Positions 44,358 through 55,227 of a stretch of DNA of 64,000 nucleotides are shown piece by piece. This stretch comes from Rhizaria sp. SCN 62-66 (lineage: Eukaryota > Rhizaria, unplaced): assembly GCA_001724265.1 (NCBI GenBank), contig MEDY01000050.1:1-64000 (forward strand). The letters are read 5' to 3'. The notes below the pieces were generated by a model. That model saw only the letters and a program-made list of their open reading frames with translations, did no database searches and was not told the DNA's origin. Numbering within the stretch: the first letter of the stretch is position 1; every line of letters starts with the position of its first letter. Position numbers and translations under genes: made by a program.

Positions 44358-47300
44358 ATGTTGCGTGGCGTTTCCGCTGCAGCTGCAGCCGATCAGAGCC
44401 GTTCTCCCTCGCGCGGAGCATCTGCTTGCGTCCCTGGTTCTGCATTGTCAGCATCTGCGTCAAGTCCTCACTCTCGCTCTAACTTGACAACAACAACTGC
44501 TGCCGCGTTACATGCGACTCCTGCAGTCAAGCGTGCCCGCGTGGCCCGTACTACGCGCAGTCACAACAGCGCCGACAGTGGTCACAGTGATACCAACAAC
44601 GATGATGATGATAGTTCTCGTGATGACAGCGACGTTAGTAATGACGACTGTGACGGCGATAATGGCAATGATAGTGATGTTGGTGCAGCAGCAAGTCGTT
44701 CCCGCCGCAGCTCTTCTCTGCGCTCTTGCGCTTCCCGTGAGGAAGCATTCTTAACATTGTACACTCGCCCCGCAGCAGCTACTGCACCAAACGTAACAGT
44801 AAGAAACAACAACAGCAACAATGCAACATTGCTCAAGACCCCGTTTAAGACAGCTGCAGCAGCTACTGCTCAGGAAAAAACTCCTGCGAGCGCTAAGCTT
44901 AAGGCTAGCGCGGACTCAAGCGCTGTTAAGTCGCCTTTGAAGCGTCCGTTTTCACCAAGCACACACACTTCTCAACAACTGACTGTGAACAGCTCCCCCG
45001 CGGCCACCGTGAGCGCGGTGGCCGTGAGCACCTCCGCGGCCCCGTTCTGCGCCGCGACCGCGGCAGACGCTGGCACGGCCGTGAGCGCCAGCGGGCGGCT
45101 GCAGCGCAGGCAGCGCGGCCCGGCGCAGCTCTGGCGCGGGGAAGGGGCCTCGCTGGCCGCTGTTGCGCGCTTTGTTGAGTCAGACTCTGGCTCTGAGTCT
45201 GGCTCTGCTTCTGACTCCGGCTCTGGCTCTGGCTTAAGCAACGCCGGCTCTGAGGCTGAGAATGAGGCTGAGAACGAGAGTGTGAGAGTTGACACAAAGA
45301 GTGCTTTGAAGAAGGATGCTGCTAAGGTTGCGACAAAGACCAACAGTTCTGCCAATATTACCGTCAACAAAAACAAGAGCATTGCCGCTGCAAATGGTCA
45401 CAATAAGAGTAGCAGCAGCAAGGCCAAGACTCCCGTGAAGAGTCTAGTGGGTGCGAAAACAACACCGAACAAAAAGTCTTCAACCCCAGTCTCTGTCAAG
45501 ACTATCGCTAAAACTCAAGTGAAGGCTAAGGTCACCAAGAACATTAAGACTGTTTCCAATGCTGATTCCGACTCAGGTAGCGTAGGCGACAGCCATAGTC
45601 ACAGTGTCAGCCAGAGTGGCAGTGACAGCGATGACGACAGTAGTGACGGCGAACGCAGCCAGATCACCCGCGACCCCCTTGGCCGCATTGCACGCTACTC
45701 CTGCGCTCTCGGCGGCGGCGGCCTCGGCCCCTCTCACCTCAACGACACCGCACTTGCGAGCGCGAATTACAACGCGCGCGCTGACGCTGACGCGTCTCGC
45801 GGCCGGTCCAAGGCGAAGGGCGTCGGCAAGGGCCTCGGGCGGCGCCAGTATCACCAGTTCCCCGTCACGGTTGTCTGGCCAGAGCACGGCGATTACTGGC
45901 ACCCGCTGGCCTGCGCGCCGCCGCCGCTGCCGGCCGCCGTTGCGGCCGCAGCCGCGGCCGCTGCGCCCGCGCGCGCGCTGCTGCCGATCATCCCGTACCG
46001 CGCTCCGCCGGTCTCTCATGTTGAGGAGAAGATGAACGCGAAAGCCAGAAGCAACACGAGCGCAGTGAAGGCGAGTGCTCTTGCTGTTGCTGGTGCTCCG
46101 TTATTGCCATCTTCTTCTTCATCTAATCCTCTGTCGTTGCCGTCTTCATCGTCGTCGCTGGCTTTACGACCATCTCCATCCCTTGCAGCAAGCACACACA
46201 AGCCAGAGTCAACGTCACAAGCGCAGTCGCGGTTGACTGCACCGCTGCCGCTGTCTGCGCTGCTGCGCGGCCGCGGCATGGCCGTCATTCGCGGCGGCCC
46301 CGCTGCGCAAGGTTGGGCTGCGATGCTGCTCGATGAAGTGAACTCACGCGTTACTTACCGCAGCAGCACTGTCGTCACGAACGCTCAGAACAGTGCCCAC
46401 AATGGCAGCAACAGCGAGGCGACCATGACCGGCATCAGTGACAGCAACAACCCGAGTAAAGCTCCCGCGAACAGCACTGAGAGCGCGCAGTTGCCCCGCG
46501 CCTCGCGCGTCATTATCTCGCGTCGCACGCTGTTCTCGCTTCCCACGGCATCCGCGATTGTAGAGCAAACAGTGCAGCAAACCGCGGCGGCGGACACGGC
46601 TGCCGCGGTGAGGCTGGCCTCTGCGCAGGCCAACGCAGCTGCGGCGGCGCGCGCGGCAGCAAAGGGACTAACTTCTGTTCAACAGGAGAAACAACAGCGA
46701 ACTAAGGATGCCGAGTTCAAGTCTAAGGGGCTGGTGCCGAGTCCCGAAGACGCTGCTGCGACAGTTCACGCGATTCTGGCCCGGGACACTGAGCCGTACT
46801 GCACGCACGACGGCGACTGCGACTTGTCTGTCATCCACAATCACCACAACGATAATAACGGCGCTGACACTGCGAGTGAGGCTATCAGCCGCAGTAACAA
46901 TACGTACAGTCGTGATGAAGAGCACGATGACTGTGCTGCTGTTGGTGGTCGGTGTAGCTTGTGGTTTCCGCTGCTGAGTAAACGCACAGTGAACACGGTG
47001 ATTAGCCAATACGCAGACTGGACTTGCTACAATAACCCCGCGAACAACGCACGCAACGATGCCGGACCAACAGTAACTCAGAACGGTGACGAGAGCAACT
47101 CCGATTCCACTGAGAGTTCGAGTATTACAACTCCTAGTCCGACGGCGACAATGACCAACACCGCACCTAAGTCTGCGTCTGCGCCTGCGTCTGCGTCGAA
47201 TGCAAGTGCCGCAGTGAGTGTAAGTGTGACTGTGCCCGAGTGTCCGTCCCGCGCGCGCGCCGCGACTCTCAGGGCCCTGGCTGCGGTGCTGCGCCACTGC

Positions 47301-48695
47301 TGCCAGCAATACCGGGATAACAAGGCCAAGCGGCGCCGACAACTGAAGATCAAGCAGGAGCAAGATATGGACGACGATGATGCTGTTGTCAAGACTGAGA
47401 GCAACAAGGGTGACGTCACAGCATCTGATGACGACGATGACGACGTCAATAACGACGATGCTGGCAGCGAGAGTGAAAACGACGATGACGACACAGACAT
47501 CAAATCCCGCCCCAGTGGTGGTGGTGACCGTGAGCAGCTCTGGTCCTCTTCTTCTTGCCGTGCCTGGCTCTACTCCCAGTCCTCGCGCGCAGTCTCCCGC
47601 CTGCGCCGCTCCGCGCTGCGCTGGCTCTGGCGCCACGGCCTGGGCCCCAGCGTGCACGCCGCGGTCGCCGCGCTTCTGGGCCGCGGGTTCCAGTCCCGCG
47701 GCGTGCGCTGCGTGTTTTCTGACCCGCACACCGCGATCCAGACGCCGCACCGCGACACCGTCGCTGTGGAGGTCAACTGCTTCACGGCGCTGACGAGCCT
47801 CACGCCCCGGTCCGGAGCGAGTTGTTTCTACCCGGGTTCGCACAACACGCTCGGTGGACCTCACGATCCCCTGCTCGACTCTGGTAGCAACAATGGCAGC
47901 ACGAAGAACGGGTCTGGTTCGAGCGAGGCCGAGCTCGCGGCCCGCGTCGGCCTGTGTTCCGTGACTGGCCGCAGCGCACAGTCGCCCGCGGTGCAGTTCC
48001 CTCTGCGGCCGGGCGACTGCGTGGTGTTCAACTCGACGCTGGGGCACTACGGCAGCGACTCGCGCGAACTCCGGCCGATGGGTTTTATGGCCTTTAGGGG
48101 GCGCGCGCGCATGCGGGCGCCGACGAGGCGCACTGTGACGCACGGTAGCCACGGCCACGGTCAGAGCGCAAGTCAGCAGAGCGCGAATCAGCAGAGTCAG
48201 GGTCAGGGCAAAGAGTGGTGGGATGAGTGGGATTACCACTCGCAGGAGCACAGTAATACCAATGCGAACAAGAACAACTCGACCAAGAGCGACGCCGCTA
48301 AAGGAAAGAGTGTGAAGAGTGTTGTGAGTCAATCTAGCCCGTCTCCCAAGAACACCTCGAGTAACGTCGATGGCGCTGGCCTGAGCAGTACTCCTGAGTC
48401 TCACTGGCGCGAGTGGGGGTACGATATCAACAACGAGACGCATTATCACACTGCGCTGCACCGGGCGGGCCGCTCCAATAGCAGCAACGCCCACAGCAAC
48501 GGTAACGCTGGGAACAGCAGCAGCCGCAGCAGTCATAATAGTCCCAGTATTGGTCACAGTCGCGGTGCTGATGAGGTTGACACTGGTGCCAGCGGCGGTG
48601 GGTGGCGCGTGCCGGTGGGGCTGCGGTTTGACGTCTTTGACCCGCGCTTCCCGATTATTTTTAAGAATAACGAGGGCGACTCGTATTCTGTTTAA
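44358..48695 (+). CDS. Fe(II)/2-oxoglutarate-dependent oxygenase (PhyH-like) with very long disordered N-terminus
   Basis: Single exon, 1445 residues, stop TAA. The first ATG in frame is used. The C-terminal catalytic part has the double-stranded beta-helix triad: HxD in IQTPHRDTVAVEVN (His1131, Asp1133), a distal His in FNSTLGHYGSD (His1230) and an Arg in ELRPMGFMAF (Arg1239) placed to bind 2-oxoglutarate. GASCFYPGSHN between them is typical of phytanoyl-CoA-dioxygenase-like proteins. A helical block (CRAWLYSQSSRAVSRLRRSA) precedes it. The first 550 residues or so are Ser/Lys/Asp-rich and probably disordered, with basic KRARVARTTRS and many SDSGS-type repeats that suggest a nuclear or chromatin protein. 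HYW-like pieces near 45.87 kb (FPVTVVWPEHGDYWHPL) suggest that part of the catalytic domain begins earlier and is split by inserts. Substrate is unknown. Confidence 0.75.
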   Translation: MLRGVSAAAAADQSRSPSRGASACVPGSALSASASSPHSRSNLTTTTAAALHATPAVKRARVARTTRSHNSADSGHSDTNNDDDDSSRDDSDVSNDDCDGDNGNDSDVGAAASRSRRSSSLRSCASREEAFLTLYTRPAAATAPNVTVRNNNSNNATLLKTPFKTAAAATAQEKTPASAKLKASADSSAVKSPLKRPFSPSTHTSQQLTVNSSPAATVSAVAVSTSAAPFCAATAADAGTAVSASGRLQRRQRGPAQLWRGEGASLAAVARFVESDSGSESGSASDSGSGSGLSNAGSEAENEAENESVRVDTKSALKKDAAKVATKTNSSANITVNKNKSIAAANGHNKSSSSKAKTPVKSLVGAKTTPNKKSSTPVSVKTIAKTQVKAKVTKNIKTVSNADSDSGSVGDSHSHSVSQSGSDSDDDSSDGERSQITRDPLGRIARYSCALGGGGLGPSHLNDTALASANYNARADADASRGRSKAKGVGKGLGRRQYHQFPVTVVWPEHGDYWHPLACAPPPLPAAVAAAAAAAAPARALLPIIPYRAPPVSHVEEKMNAKARSNTSAVKASALAVAGAPLLPSSSSSNPLSLPSSSSSLALRPSPSLAASTHKPESTSQAQSRLTAPLPLSALLRGRGMAVIRGGPAAQGWAAMLLDEVNSRVTYRSSTVVTNAQNSAHNGSNSEATMTGISDSNNPSKAPANSTESAQLPRASRVIISRRTLFSLPTASAIVEQTVQQTAAADTAAAVRLASAQANAAAAARAAAKGLTSVQQEKQQRTKDAEFKSKGLVPSPEDAAATVHAILARDTEPYCTHDGDCDLSVIHNHHNDNNGADTASEAISRSNNTYSRDEEHDDCAAVGGRCSLWFPLLSKRTVNTVISQYADWTCYNNPANNARNDAGPTVTQNGDESNSDSTESSSITTPSPTATMTNTAPKSASAPASASNASAAVSVSVTVPECPSRARAATLRALAAVLRHCCQQYRDNKAKRRRQLKIKQEQDMDDDDAVVKTESNKGDVTASDDDDDDVNNDDAGSESENDDDDTDIKSRPSGGGDREQLWSSSSCRAWLYSQSSRAVSRLRRSALRWLWRHGLGPSVHAAVAALLGRGFQSRGVRCVFSDPHTAIQTPHRDTVAVEVNCFTALTSLTPRSGASCFYPGSHNTLGGPHDPLLDSGSNNGSTKNGSGSSEAELAARVGLCSVTGRSAQSPAVQFPLRPGDCVVFNSTLGHYGSDSRELRPMGFMAFRGRARMRAPTRRTVTHGSHGHGQSASQQSANQQSQGQGKEWWDEWDYHSQEHSNTNANKNNSTKSDAAKGKSVKSVVSQSSPSPKNTSSNVDGAGLSSTPESHWREWGYDINNETHYHTALHRAGRSNSSNAHSNGNAGNSSSRSSHNSPSIGHSRGADEVDTGASGGGWRVPVGLRFDVFDPRFPIIFKNNEGDSYSV

Positions 48696-49178
48696 GTTAT
48701 TTCTCTTCGAGGTCACGCTTTGCTGTGAAGATGAAGAGCAAAGATTTGTTATTTAGTTTCAAGATATGACGGCATATATGGCAGTTAATTAAGATTATTG
48801 TCAGGTATACTATACTATATAAATATTTATTTAGCATATTACGTATTAAATTTGATTTACGACTATATTGATTGTCATGCAGCGTAAAAACGTGTTTGCA
48901 CCACAGTGACTCGGATGGACACACAGCGGTGGACAGGTGCCAGAGTGGGGCGACGTAGGGAGGCAATCGGCAATTTTCCAAGAAGATTTCGACATATCAG
49001 ACACGTAATGAGAAATGTTAACAGGACTTCTATGATATGATATAAACTCTAGAATTTGATTCCATTTTGCTCATTTCATACAACGAACTTTGCCGTGTTT
49101 TACAGACCTTTTCTTTCCCCACCCCTCGTCGAAGCACTGAGGACTCGTGCAAGCACAACGTCGCGACGCTGAGGAGCA
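48696..49178. other. Intergenic region, no gene seen
   Basis: AT-rich spacer between two plus-strand genes. It holds the 3' end of the oxygenase transcript and the COMMD2 promoter. Nothing further can be supported. Confidence 0.6.
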
Positions 49179-49962
49179 ATGGTGCTCGTTTCTTTTTCTG
49201 GTGTGGTCATCAAGGATCTCACTCCTATTGCTGATCTCGGATCTGATGGTGCGTCCTCTCCTCGAACCGCCTTTATACCACTCGTATCAAAGCTAGTACC
49301 TTGCGTCTTTCTGCCTTGCTTCACCAAACAATAACCCCTATCTCACTCTCTTTGCTACCCGCTATCATCTCTTGTTTTCAATCTTGCCATCCACAGTCTT
49401 CCAAGAGTTCGTGAATTATGCATTGGCGAACGTCTTCGGTCAGAAGACCTCTGCGAAGGCCATCTCGCGCGTCGCCGCGGCGCTGAGCATCGACGCCGAG
49501 CTCGTCCACAAGGCCATCCTCGCCGTCGCCGCCGTGCTCATCGAGTCCGCCAAGCAGAACGCGTCCGACGACGACTTTGCCACCTCGCTCTCCGACCTCC
49601 GCCTTACCGTTGACAACGCCGCCGCGCTGCACAGCGCGTATAAGAGCAACAGCGCAACGCTCCGCGAGTACCTCGCGTCGTCCTCGCTGCAGCTGCCCAG
49701 CTACGCCGACCTGGACTGGCGCCTCGACATCGAGGTCTCCTCGCGCGCGCTGCGCCAGGAAGTCAAGCCACAGTTCCTGCTCGAGCTCAAGACTCACCCC
49801 GGCGGCTCCGCCGAGGCCCAGGGCGGCGCTGGCGTCGAGGCCCAAAGTAAGTACCTCCAGTCCGACTACGCCACGCTGCAGCGCATCGCTGACGAGCTCA
49901 CCAAGGCCGTCGCCGAGGCTAAGTCCGGCCACGCACGCCGCATCATGCGCTACGTCAAGTAA
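49179..49962 (+). CDS. COMMD2: COMM domain-containing protein 2
   Basis: Two exons: 49179-49248 and 49397-49962 (donor GTGCGT, acceptor CAG, phase 1); stop TAA; 211 residues. The ATG at 49179 gives MVLVSFSGVVIKDLTPI, and splicing yields DVFQEFVNYAL. The N-terminal half is the helical COMMD domain. The C-terminal COMM domain reads LPSYADLDWRLDIEVSSRAL, then RQEVKPQFLLELK, then LQSDYATLQRIADEL and HARRIMRYVK. This matches human COMMD2 almost motif for motif (DWRLD, SRxLRQxxKP, LQxDxATL, RRxxRxxK). COMMD2 is one of ten COMMD subunits in the Commander complex, which recycles membrane proteins from endosomes. Its size is normal and low-complexity inserts are almost absent, unlike most neighbours. 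Confidence 0.93.
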
Positions 49963-50275
49963 GTCCCGACGGGTTTTGCTCAGCGCGCGGGGGGTTGCTA
50001 TTTGATCTTTATTTGTGTCACATTCGTACGTATTGTTTAGTTTAGATTCCGTCTGAAGAGTGCTGTTACGCCGCTCTTCTGTCACCACTCATTTAGAATA
50101 CAAAGTTGTTCATAAAAAGCATTACAAGTTTGTGATAATTCAATAATTTATTGTTTATTGATTGATGTATATGAAAATAATAGCACATTCTGGCCAGCCT
50201 CATACATAAAATACGACTTTTTTCACTCTCAAGCAACCAGTAGCCTACGTTGCTTGTCACTTGTCACTTTTCACT
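49963..50275. other. Intergenic region between convergent genes, no gene seen
   Basis: Short AT-rich spacer holding the 3' ends of COMMD2 (plus) and the mitochondrial orphan (minus). No feature is supported. Confidence 0.6.
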
Positions 50276-52764
50276 TCACTTGCTCACCACAGCGCCGGCG
50301 GCGGGGGCAGCAGCGGCCCGGGCCTTCCCCTGCTGTTGCTGCTGCTGTTCGGCGTACACCGCGGCGGCCGCGGCCATCTTGTAGGCCTTGGGCGGAACGG
50401 GCACCTCGAGCTCCTGCGTGCCGCGGGAGACCTGCCAGAGCCACTTGTTGCGGCGGTACGCGGAGCTGATGCCAAACAGAGAGATGTCCTCGGGCGCAAG
50501 GTACCAGAAATGAGGCTCCTTGACCTCGGCGAACTTGTACGACGCCGCCTCGAACTCTGTGGAGTGAAACAGCAGCAAAACAGAAGTCGAGAAAAAACGG
50601 TGAGGATAAAGCCATGTGAGAAATTCATCGTGGATTCAGAAATGGAAAGCAAAAATTCATTTTAACATGATAATTTAGCAATGAATTGCAGTTATTTAAC
50701 GTCGTAAAGTCGTAAAGCCATCATTTTGTGACGTCTTGCAAGCGTACCAGCGTAGGTGATGCGCTCCTCCTGGGTCTTCTTGAGGACCTGGTAGTAGCGC
50801 GCAGCGATGTCTTTGGGGCTCTGCGCGTGCCAGCGGACCTGTATATGCAGATCAACAAAAATGCAAACAAATACATATGACATATCAGATGAGGTGACAC
50901 TCGTGGACATTGTTTCAGATTCCATTGGATGTGACATAAGTTTACGCATTGAACAACCCAGGATAATACAACAGCGAAAAGCAAGATTATTGTTTCAAGA
51001 CGAGAATTATTTCACAAGCATGCAAGCAATTAGCGTCTCTACGTACGGGCCAGGCGTCGGTGACCATAAGCGAATCAAGGTCGAAGTGGCCAGTCAGACG
51101 CATCTTATCAAGCATCTCTGCAAAGGCGCCGAACCCCAGCTCGTTGCCACTGGTCGCAGTCGCGTTTGCAGCGTTGCCGCCGTTGCTGCCGCTGTTGGCG
51201 GCAACGGTGGCGAGGCGCCAGGCCATGGCGAGCCGCTGCTGCGGCTGCTTGTCGCAGTTGCGTCGGGAGCGCGCCGACACTGTGCGGTGGCGGTACATAT
51301 ACTCCAGGTGGCCGGCGCGCGCGGCCGCGTCTTCGGGGCTCAGCGTGCGCGGGTCCGCGCGGACCACGTGGGGCGGCGCGAAGGCCTTGTGCGCGGGGTG
51401 CGTCGGCGGCATGAAGTCGGTCAGGATGTTGGCCAGCGCGAACATGGCCTCCTGTGTGGAAGTGGAGCAAGAAGGAATAGACAAGATATAATTCAGTGAG
51501 ATAAAGCGATTTCGGAATAATAGTTACAAAAAAGTTATAAAACTATGAAATACATATTAAAATTAAGTGATACACAAATGGAAGTCGATTATCTTGATGA
51601 GATATCTCATAAAGAAAGTTTTTGTGAGCGTTGACGTACGTGTAGACCGACGCCGACGTTGGGCCGCGGGCGGCAACTGCGCAGCAGCACCATGGGGTCC
51701 CACGGCTTGAGGGGCCGCTCGTCGGTCTGCTTGTCCCCGTACCAGTCGTCCGTGTCGGTCAGCGGCACCTGCGTCACGGGCGTCGTGCGCTTGATCGCGG
51801 CTCGCAGCGCCTCGGACTCGGCCGTGGGCACAAACTGCGGCGCCGCCGCGGCAGCAGCCTCCGCCGCGGCTTCGGCCTCGCCGTGGCTCTTGCCGGCCGC
51901 CAGCGCGTCGGCGTGCGCGCGCTCCTTGAGCTGCGCAATGGCGGCGAGCGCGGCGGCCCGCTCTGCGCGCACGACGGCTTCGTAGGCGTCGCGCATGCCG
52001 TCGGTGGCAGCGTAGAACTGCTCGCGCGCGTCACGGTGCGCCTTGAGCGTCTTGAACACGATCTCCGTCAGCGTGTCGGCCGAAACGGCGCCCTGCGGGG
52101 AGGTGCGGGCCGCGGCCTCGGTGTAGATGCGGTCCAGGTCGCGCGAGGTCAGCATGTACGTGTCAGCGATGTAGTCGTAGGTAGAGCCCTCGAGCGGCGC
52201 GTTGGCAGCAGAGAGAATCTGCTTCTTCTTGGCGTCGTAGCGCGTGTGGCGCAGGAAGCCGTAGCACGCAAGAAGGGCCGCGGAGGCAATGCCAAGAAGG
52301 AGGAGAGGCTTGCGGAGCTTCTTGAAGTACTTGTTCTCCTTCTTGTCCTCGTCCTTCTTCTTGTTCTTGTCGTTGTCGTTGTTCGTGTTGTTTGAGTTGT
52401 TGTTCTCACTGCTGCTGCTGTTACTACTGTTGGTGTTGAGAGTGGCGCCGGTGGTGGCGGAGGCGATAGGGTCAACAGCTGCGGAGGCGCTGGGGGCGGC
52501 GGGAGTAGCGGAGGCAGCAACAGCGGCGGAAGCGGCGGGCGCAGAGGTGGCAGCGGGGGCAGCAGCGGCCGAGGCAGCGGGGGTAGCGACGGCGGAGGCG
52601 GCGGGCGCGACAGGAGCGGCAGTGGTAGAGAAAGCAAGCTTGGAGGAGGAGAAGAGCGAGCTCGGGGAAGTGCGCGCAGCGGGAGCGAGCGCGAGAGAGC
52701 GCAGCGCAGGGGAGCTGGCGATGGTGGATGTCACTCCCCGCACCAGCGTCACGGCGCGGCGCAT
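50276..52764 (-). CDS. Uncharacterised mitochondrial membrane protein
   Basis: Four exons: 52764-51640, 51451-51047, 50838-50748, 50556-50276; donors GTACGT, GTACGT and GTACGC; stop TGA; 633 residues. The N-terminus is a good mitochondrial presequence: MRRAVTLVRGVTSTIASSPA followed by more Arg/Ser and KLAFSTTA, with no acidic residue in the first 50. An Ala-rich linker and a poly-Asn/Lys acidic stretch precede one membrane segment (PLLLLGIASAALLACYGFL, about 154-172). Behind it is a helical region (TYDYIADTYMLTSRDLDRIY), then charged helices and conserved-looking WDPMVLLRS, HPAHKAFAPPHVVRADPRTL, AWPVRWHAQSPKDIAARYYQ and PHFWYLAPEDISLFGIS. Topology is probably inner membrane with the bulk on one side. 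I do not recognise the family, but the three short spliced exons and dense Trp/Tyr/Pro motifs argue for a structured, conserved protein. Confidence 0.7.
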
Positions 52765-53114
52765 TTTCGGAGCACTGGGAGCGCAGAGACGAGAGATTGG
52801 CGTATGATGAGAAATGGAATTGGATATAACAAGAAAAGCTAAATTTAAATCAGGTTCTAGTCCTTTTGTTCTTATTGCTCGGCCTCATTACGGTTTGCCA
52901 GACCCGTTTTGTCACGAGTCTCAACACCACCCAACCGAGCCAGCTCGGCCGGTCCAGCGCGAGCACGTGAACTCAAAAACAGCCATTTTTTTTGTGCATC
53001 TCTGTAGCGCTCTCTCGACCGTCATCCGCAATTCAAAGGGGACCACGCTATTGAACATTTAATCACAGGCTTATTTTTATTATTCGCCCTCCATTCCACT
53101 CCGACCCCAGTTCC
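52765..53114. other. Divergent promoter region, no gene seen
   Basis: Spacer between the mitochondrial orphan (minus) and APRT (plus), so two start regions are only 350 bp apart. No motif stands out. Confidence 0.6.
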
Positions 53115-53879
53115 ATGCGCCAGTACGCCGGGTATGCCACTGCCTTCCTGCTGGGCGGCTTTGCGCTCGCTTACAAGATCGGCTACCGCGTTGCCACGCG
53201 CCGCAGCGAAGCCACAGTCTCGGCCGCGACGTCCCGCCTTCCGCGCCTGCTGACACCGGCCGAGTTCACGGCTGCGCTGGAGACCCTGCGGCACACGATC
53301 CGTCGCTGCGATGACTTCCCCAAGCCGGGCGTTGTTTTCCGCGACTTCCTTCCCATCCTCGCTTCGCCGGCCATTTTCACCACGCTCATCTCCGCGCTCT
53401 ACACCACGGCGACGAACCGCTTCGATGCGCGCATTGATGCCGTTGTGGGGCTTGACGCGCGCGGCTTCCTGCTCGCGCCCGCGCTCGCGCAGGCCTACAA
53501 CGTCCCCTGCCTCGTGATCCGCAAGTCTGGCAAACTCCCCGGCGAGGTCGTCACCTCAGCCTACGACAAGGAGTACGGCTCCGACGTGTTCGCGCTGCAG
53601 GTTGACGCCTGGCGCGAGGTTGTCGACAGCGTGTCCGCCGCCGCCAAGGCCGCGGGCGCGCAGAGCTCGGGTACCCCGCGCGTTCTCATCGTCGACGACG
53701 TGCTCGCGACCGGCGGGACGCTGACGGCCGCTATCGAACTGATCCGCAAAGTCGGCGGCCACGTCGCCGGGTGCATCTGCCCCGTCGGGATTACCGAGCT
53801 AGAGGGCGCGGAGCGCGTCAAGGAGGCCACTGAGGCGCCGGTCGAGGTGCTGCTTAAGTTCGACGACTCGATGGAGTAA
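53115..53879 (+). CDS. APRT: Adenine phosphoribosyltransferase with N-terminal membrane anchor
   Basis: Single exon, 254 residues, stop TAA. The enzyme makes AMP from adenine and PRPP in purine salvage. The core shows all APRT marks: DDFPKPGVVFRDFLPIL, GLDARGFLLAPALA, LVIRKSGKLPGEV, YDKEYGSDVFALQ and the PRPP-binding loop VLIVDDVLATGGT, then a C-terminal strand. APRTs are usually about 180 residues and soluble. Here residues 7-23 (YATAFLLGGFALAYKIG) form a hydrophobic segment followed by a basic stretch (YRVATRRSE), which looks like a signal anchor, perhaps for the outer mitochondrial membrane or another organelle. The ATG at 53115 is the first in frame; no later Met lies before the core, so the anchor is part of the protein. 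Confidence 0.93.
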   Translation: MRQYAGYATAFLLGGFALAYKIGYRVATRRSEATVSAATSRLPRLLTPAEFTAALETLRHTIRRCDDFPKPGVVFRDFLPILASPAIFTTLISALYTTATNRFDARIDAVVGLDARGFLLAPALAQAYNVPCLVIRKSGKLPGEVVTSAYDKEYGSDVFALQVDAWREVVDSVSAAAKAAGAQSSGTPRVLIVDDVLATGGTLTAAIELIRKVGGHVAGCICPVGITELEGAERVKEATEAPVEVLLKFDDSME

Positions 53880-55227
53880 ATAGTACATTCCATTCAACAG
53901 GAAATACGTACTCACCTTCATTTCTTAATTTAAGCCTTGTTTTGTGAGAGTCGATAAGTTAAGCCCTGCTTGTAGATAGTGTGTCATAGGACAAACACGA
54001 AAACACTGCGTGTGTCGCTGCATATAGGACTGCTTAGTATGTAACCAAGTTTTCCTTGTTGCTTAATTTGTTTGTTTACTCTCTTCTTGTTCTCAAATTG
54101 TTTAAGCGTATATTTAGTTAGAATTTTTCTGTAACATGTATTGTTATATTGTTATATTATTCTTATATTCTTATAATAATCCTTATTTCCGTTGGAGTTA
54201 TACGTTCCATCCCGACTATAAAGCGCGCAAGATCACGATACGATGTACACACACAGTTGTTGCCACTTTTTGTGTTAACATTCGTGGGAGACATGATCAA
54301 GGACGCATCACATACACAAAAAAGCACTATTATGGATCATGAGTTAAATTACTACCCTTGTTATGAAAGCGAGTGGTGTTGTCATTGAAAGTAGTGCAAG
54401 GATGATAAAATGCGAGAGAAACTGCGAGAGAAGGTGCTGTAGGTAGGAGTTTTACTGTTGTGTCAGATGCTGTTATCGTTTTCTCTGTTGGTGCGCAATT
54501 CAGGAAGCAGTCACAAAACTGCTCTTGAAACTAGTTTTAGTAAAGCACGCGTGAACAAAGCGAACTAAGCAAGCTTAAACAGATTAGCTTTACATAAGCT
54601 ATGTCATATCATATATCATATCATAACCAGATATTGGTGTGATGAAACACACCAGAAAATAAAATGCAAAATGAGACACGGGTGAAAATAGAACATGATT
54701 CGAGGAAAAACAGTTGTAATTATGATGGCATCGGAGTATTGATCCTGTTTGTCTTTGAGTGTACAAGTAAAGAGTTTGTGTGATGTTCAAGAGGGAAGCC
54801 TTTTCAAGTGGGAAAATTCAAGGCATCGCTCACAGTCACAGACACACAAACGGAAAAAAGAAGCATGAGGCTATTTGCTATCACATATCAAACAAAGCCC
54901 ACAGCAAAGAAACAAATGAAAACTCAAAACTCATCGACAAATTGAAGAAAGACACATAGACTACGCATAACACAGTGCGCAGTGAAGCACAGTATGTTCA
55001 CAACACACTGGGCACCAGTCACCTGCACTGTGGGTCGTTGTATAACCATGATAAGTGTTATCGTAGCAGAGGTGTCATAGCGGCAGATATTAAGCCACAT
55101 GGAAGAAACATAACAACAACAACGAATTGTTCTGCTCTTACCCTCAAGAGTGACAACTATGTCAACTCTCACACACACACTTGCGACTTACAAACTTATT
55201 TCCATCACCTAAGTACCCGGACACCGT
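53880..55227. other. Long intergenic region between convergent genes, no gene seen
   Basis: About 1.35 kb of AT-rich DNA between the ends of APRT (plus) and the ARM-type gene (minus). Reading frames here are short and uncoding in character. A CATAT-rich patch lies near 54.6 kb. I found no tRNA or other RNA fold. Confidence 0.55.

Noticed and set aside
46668-48716. Long antisense reading frame of 682 codons (minus strand)
   Set aside because: It is the shadow of the oxygenase gene: GC-rich codons leave few stops on the other strand. The same holds for antisense frames at 14620-16728 and 37504-39624.
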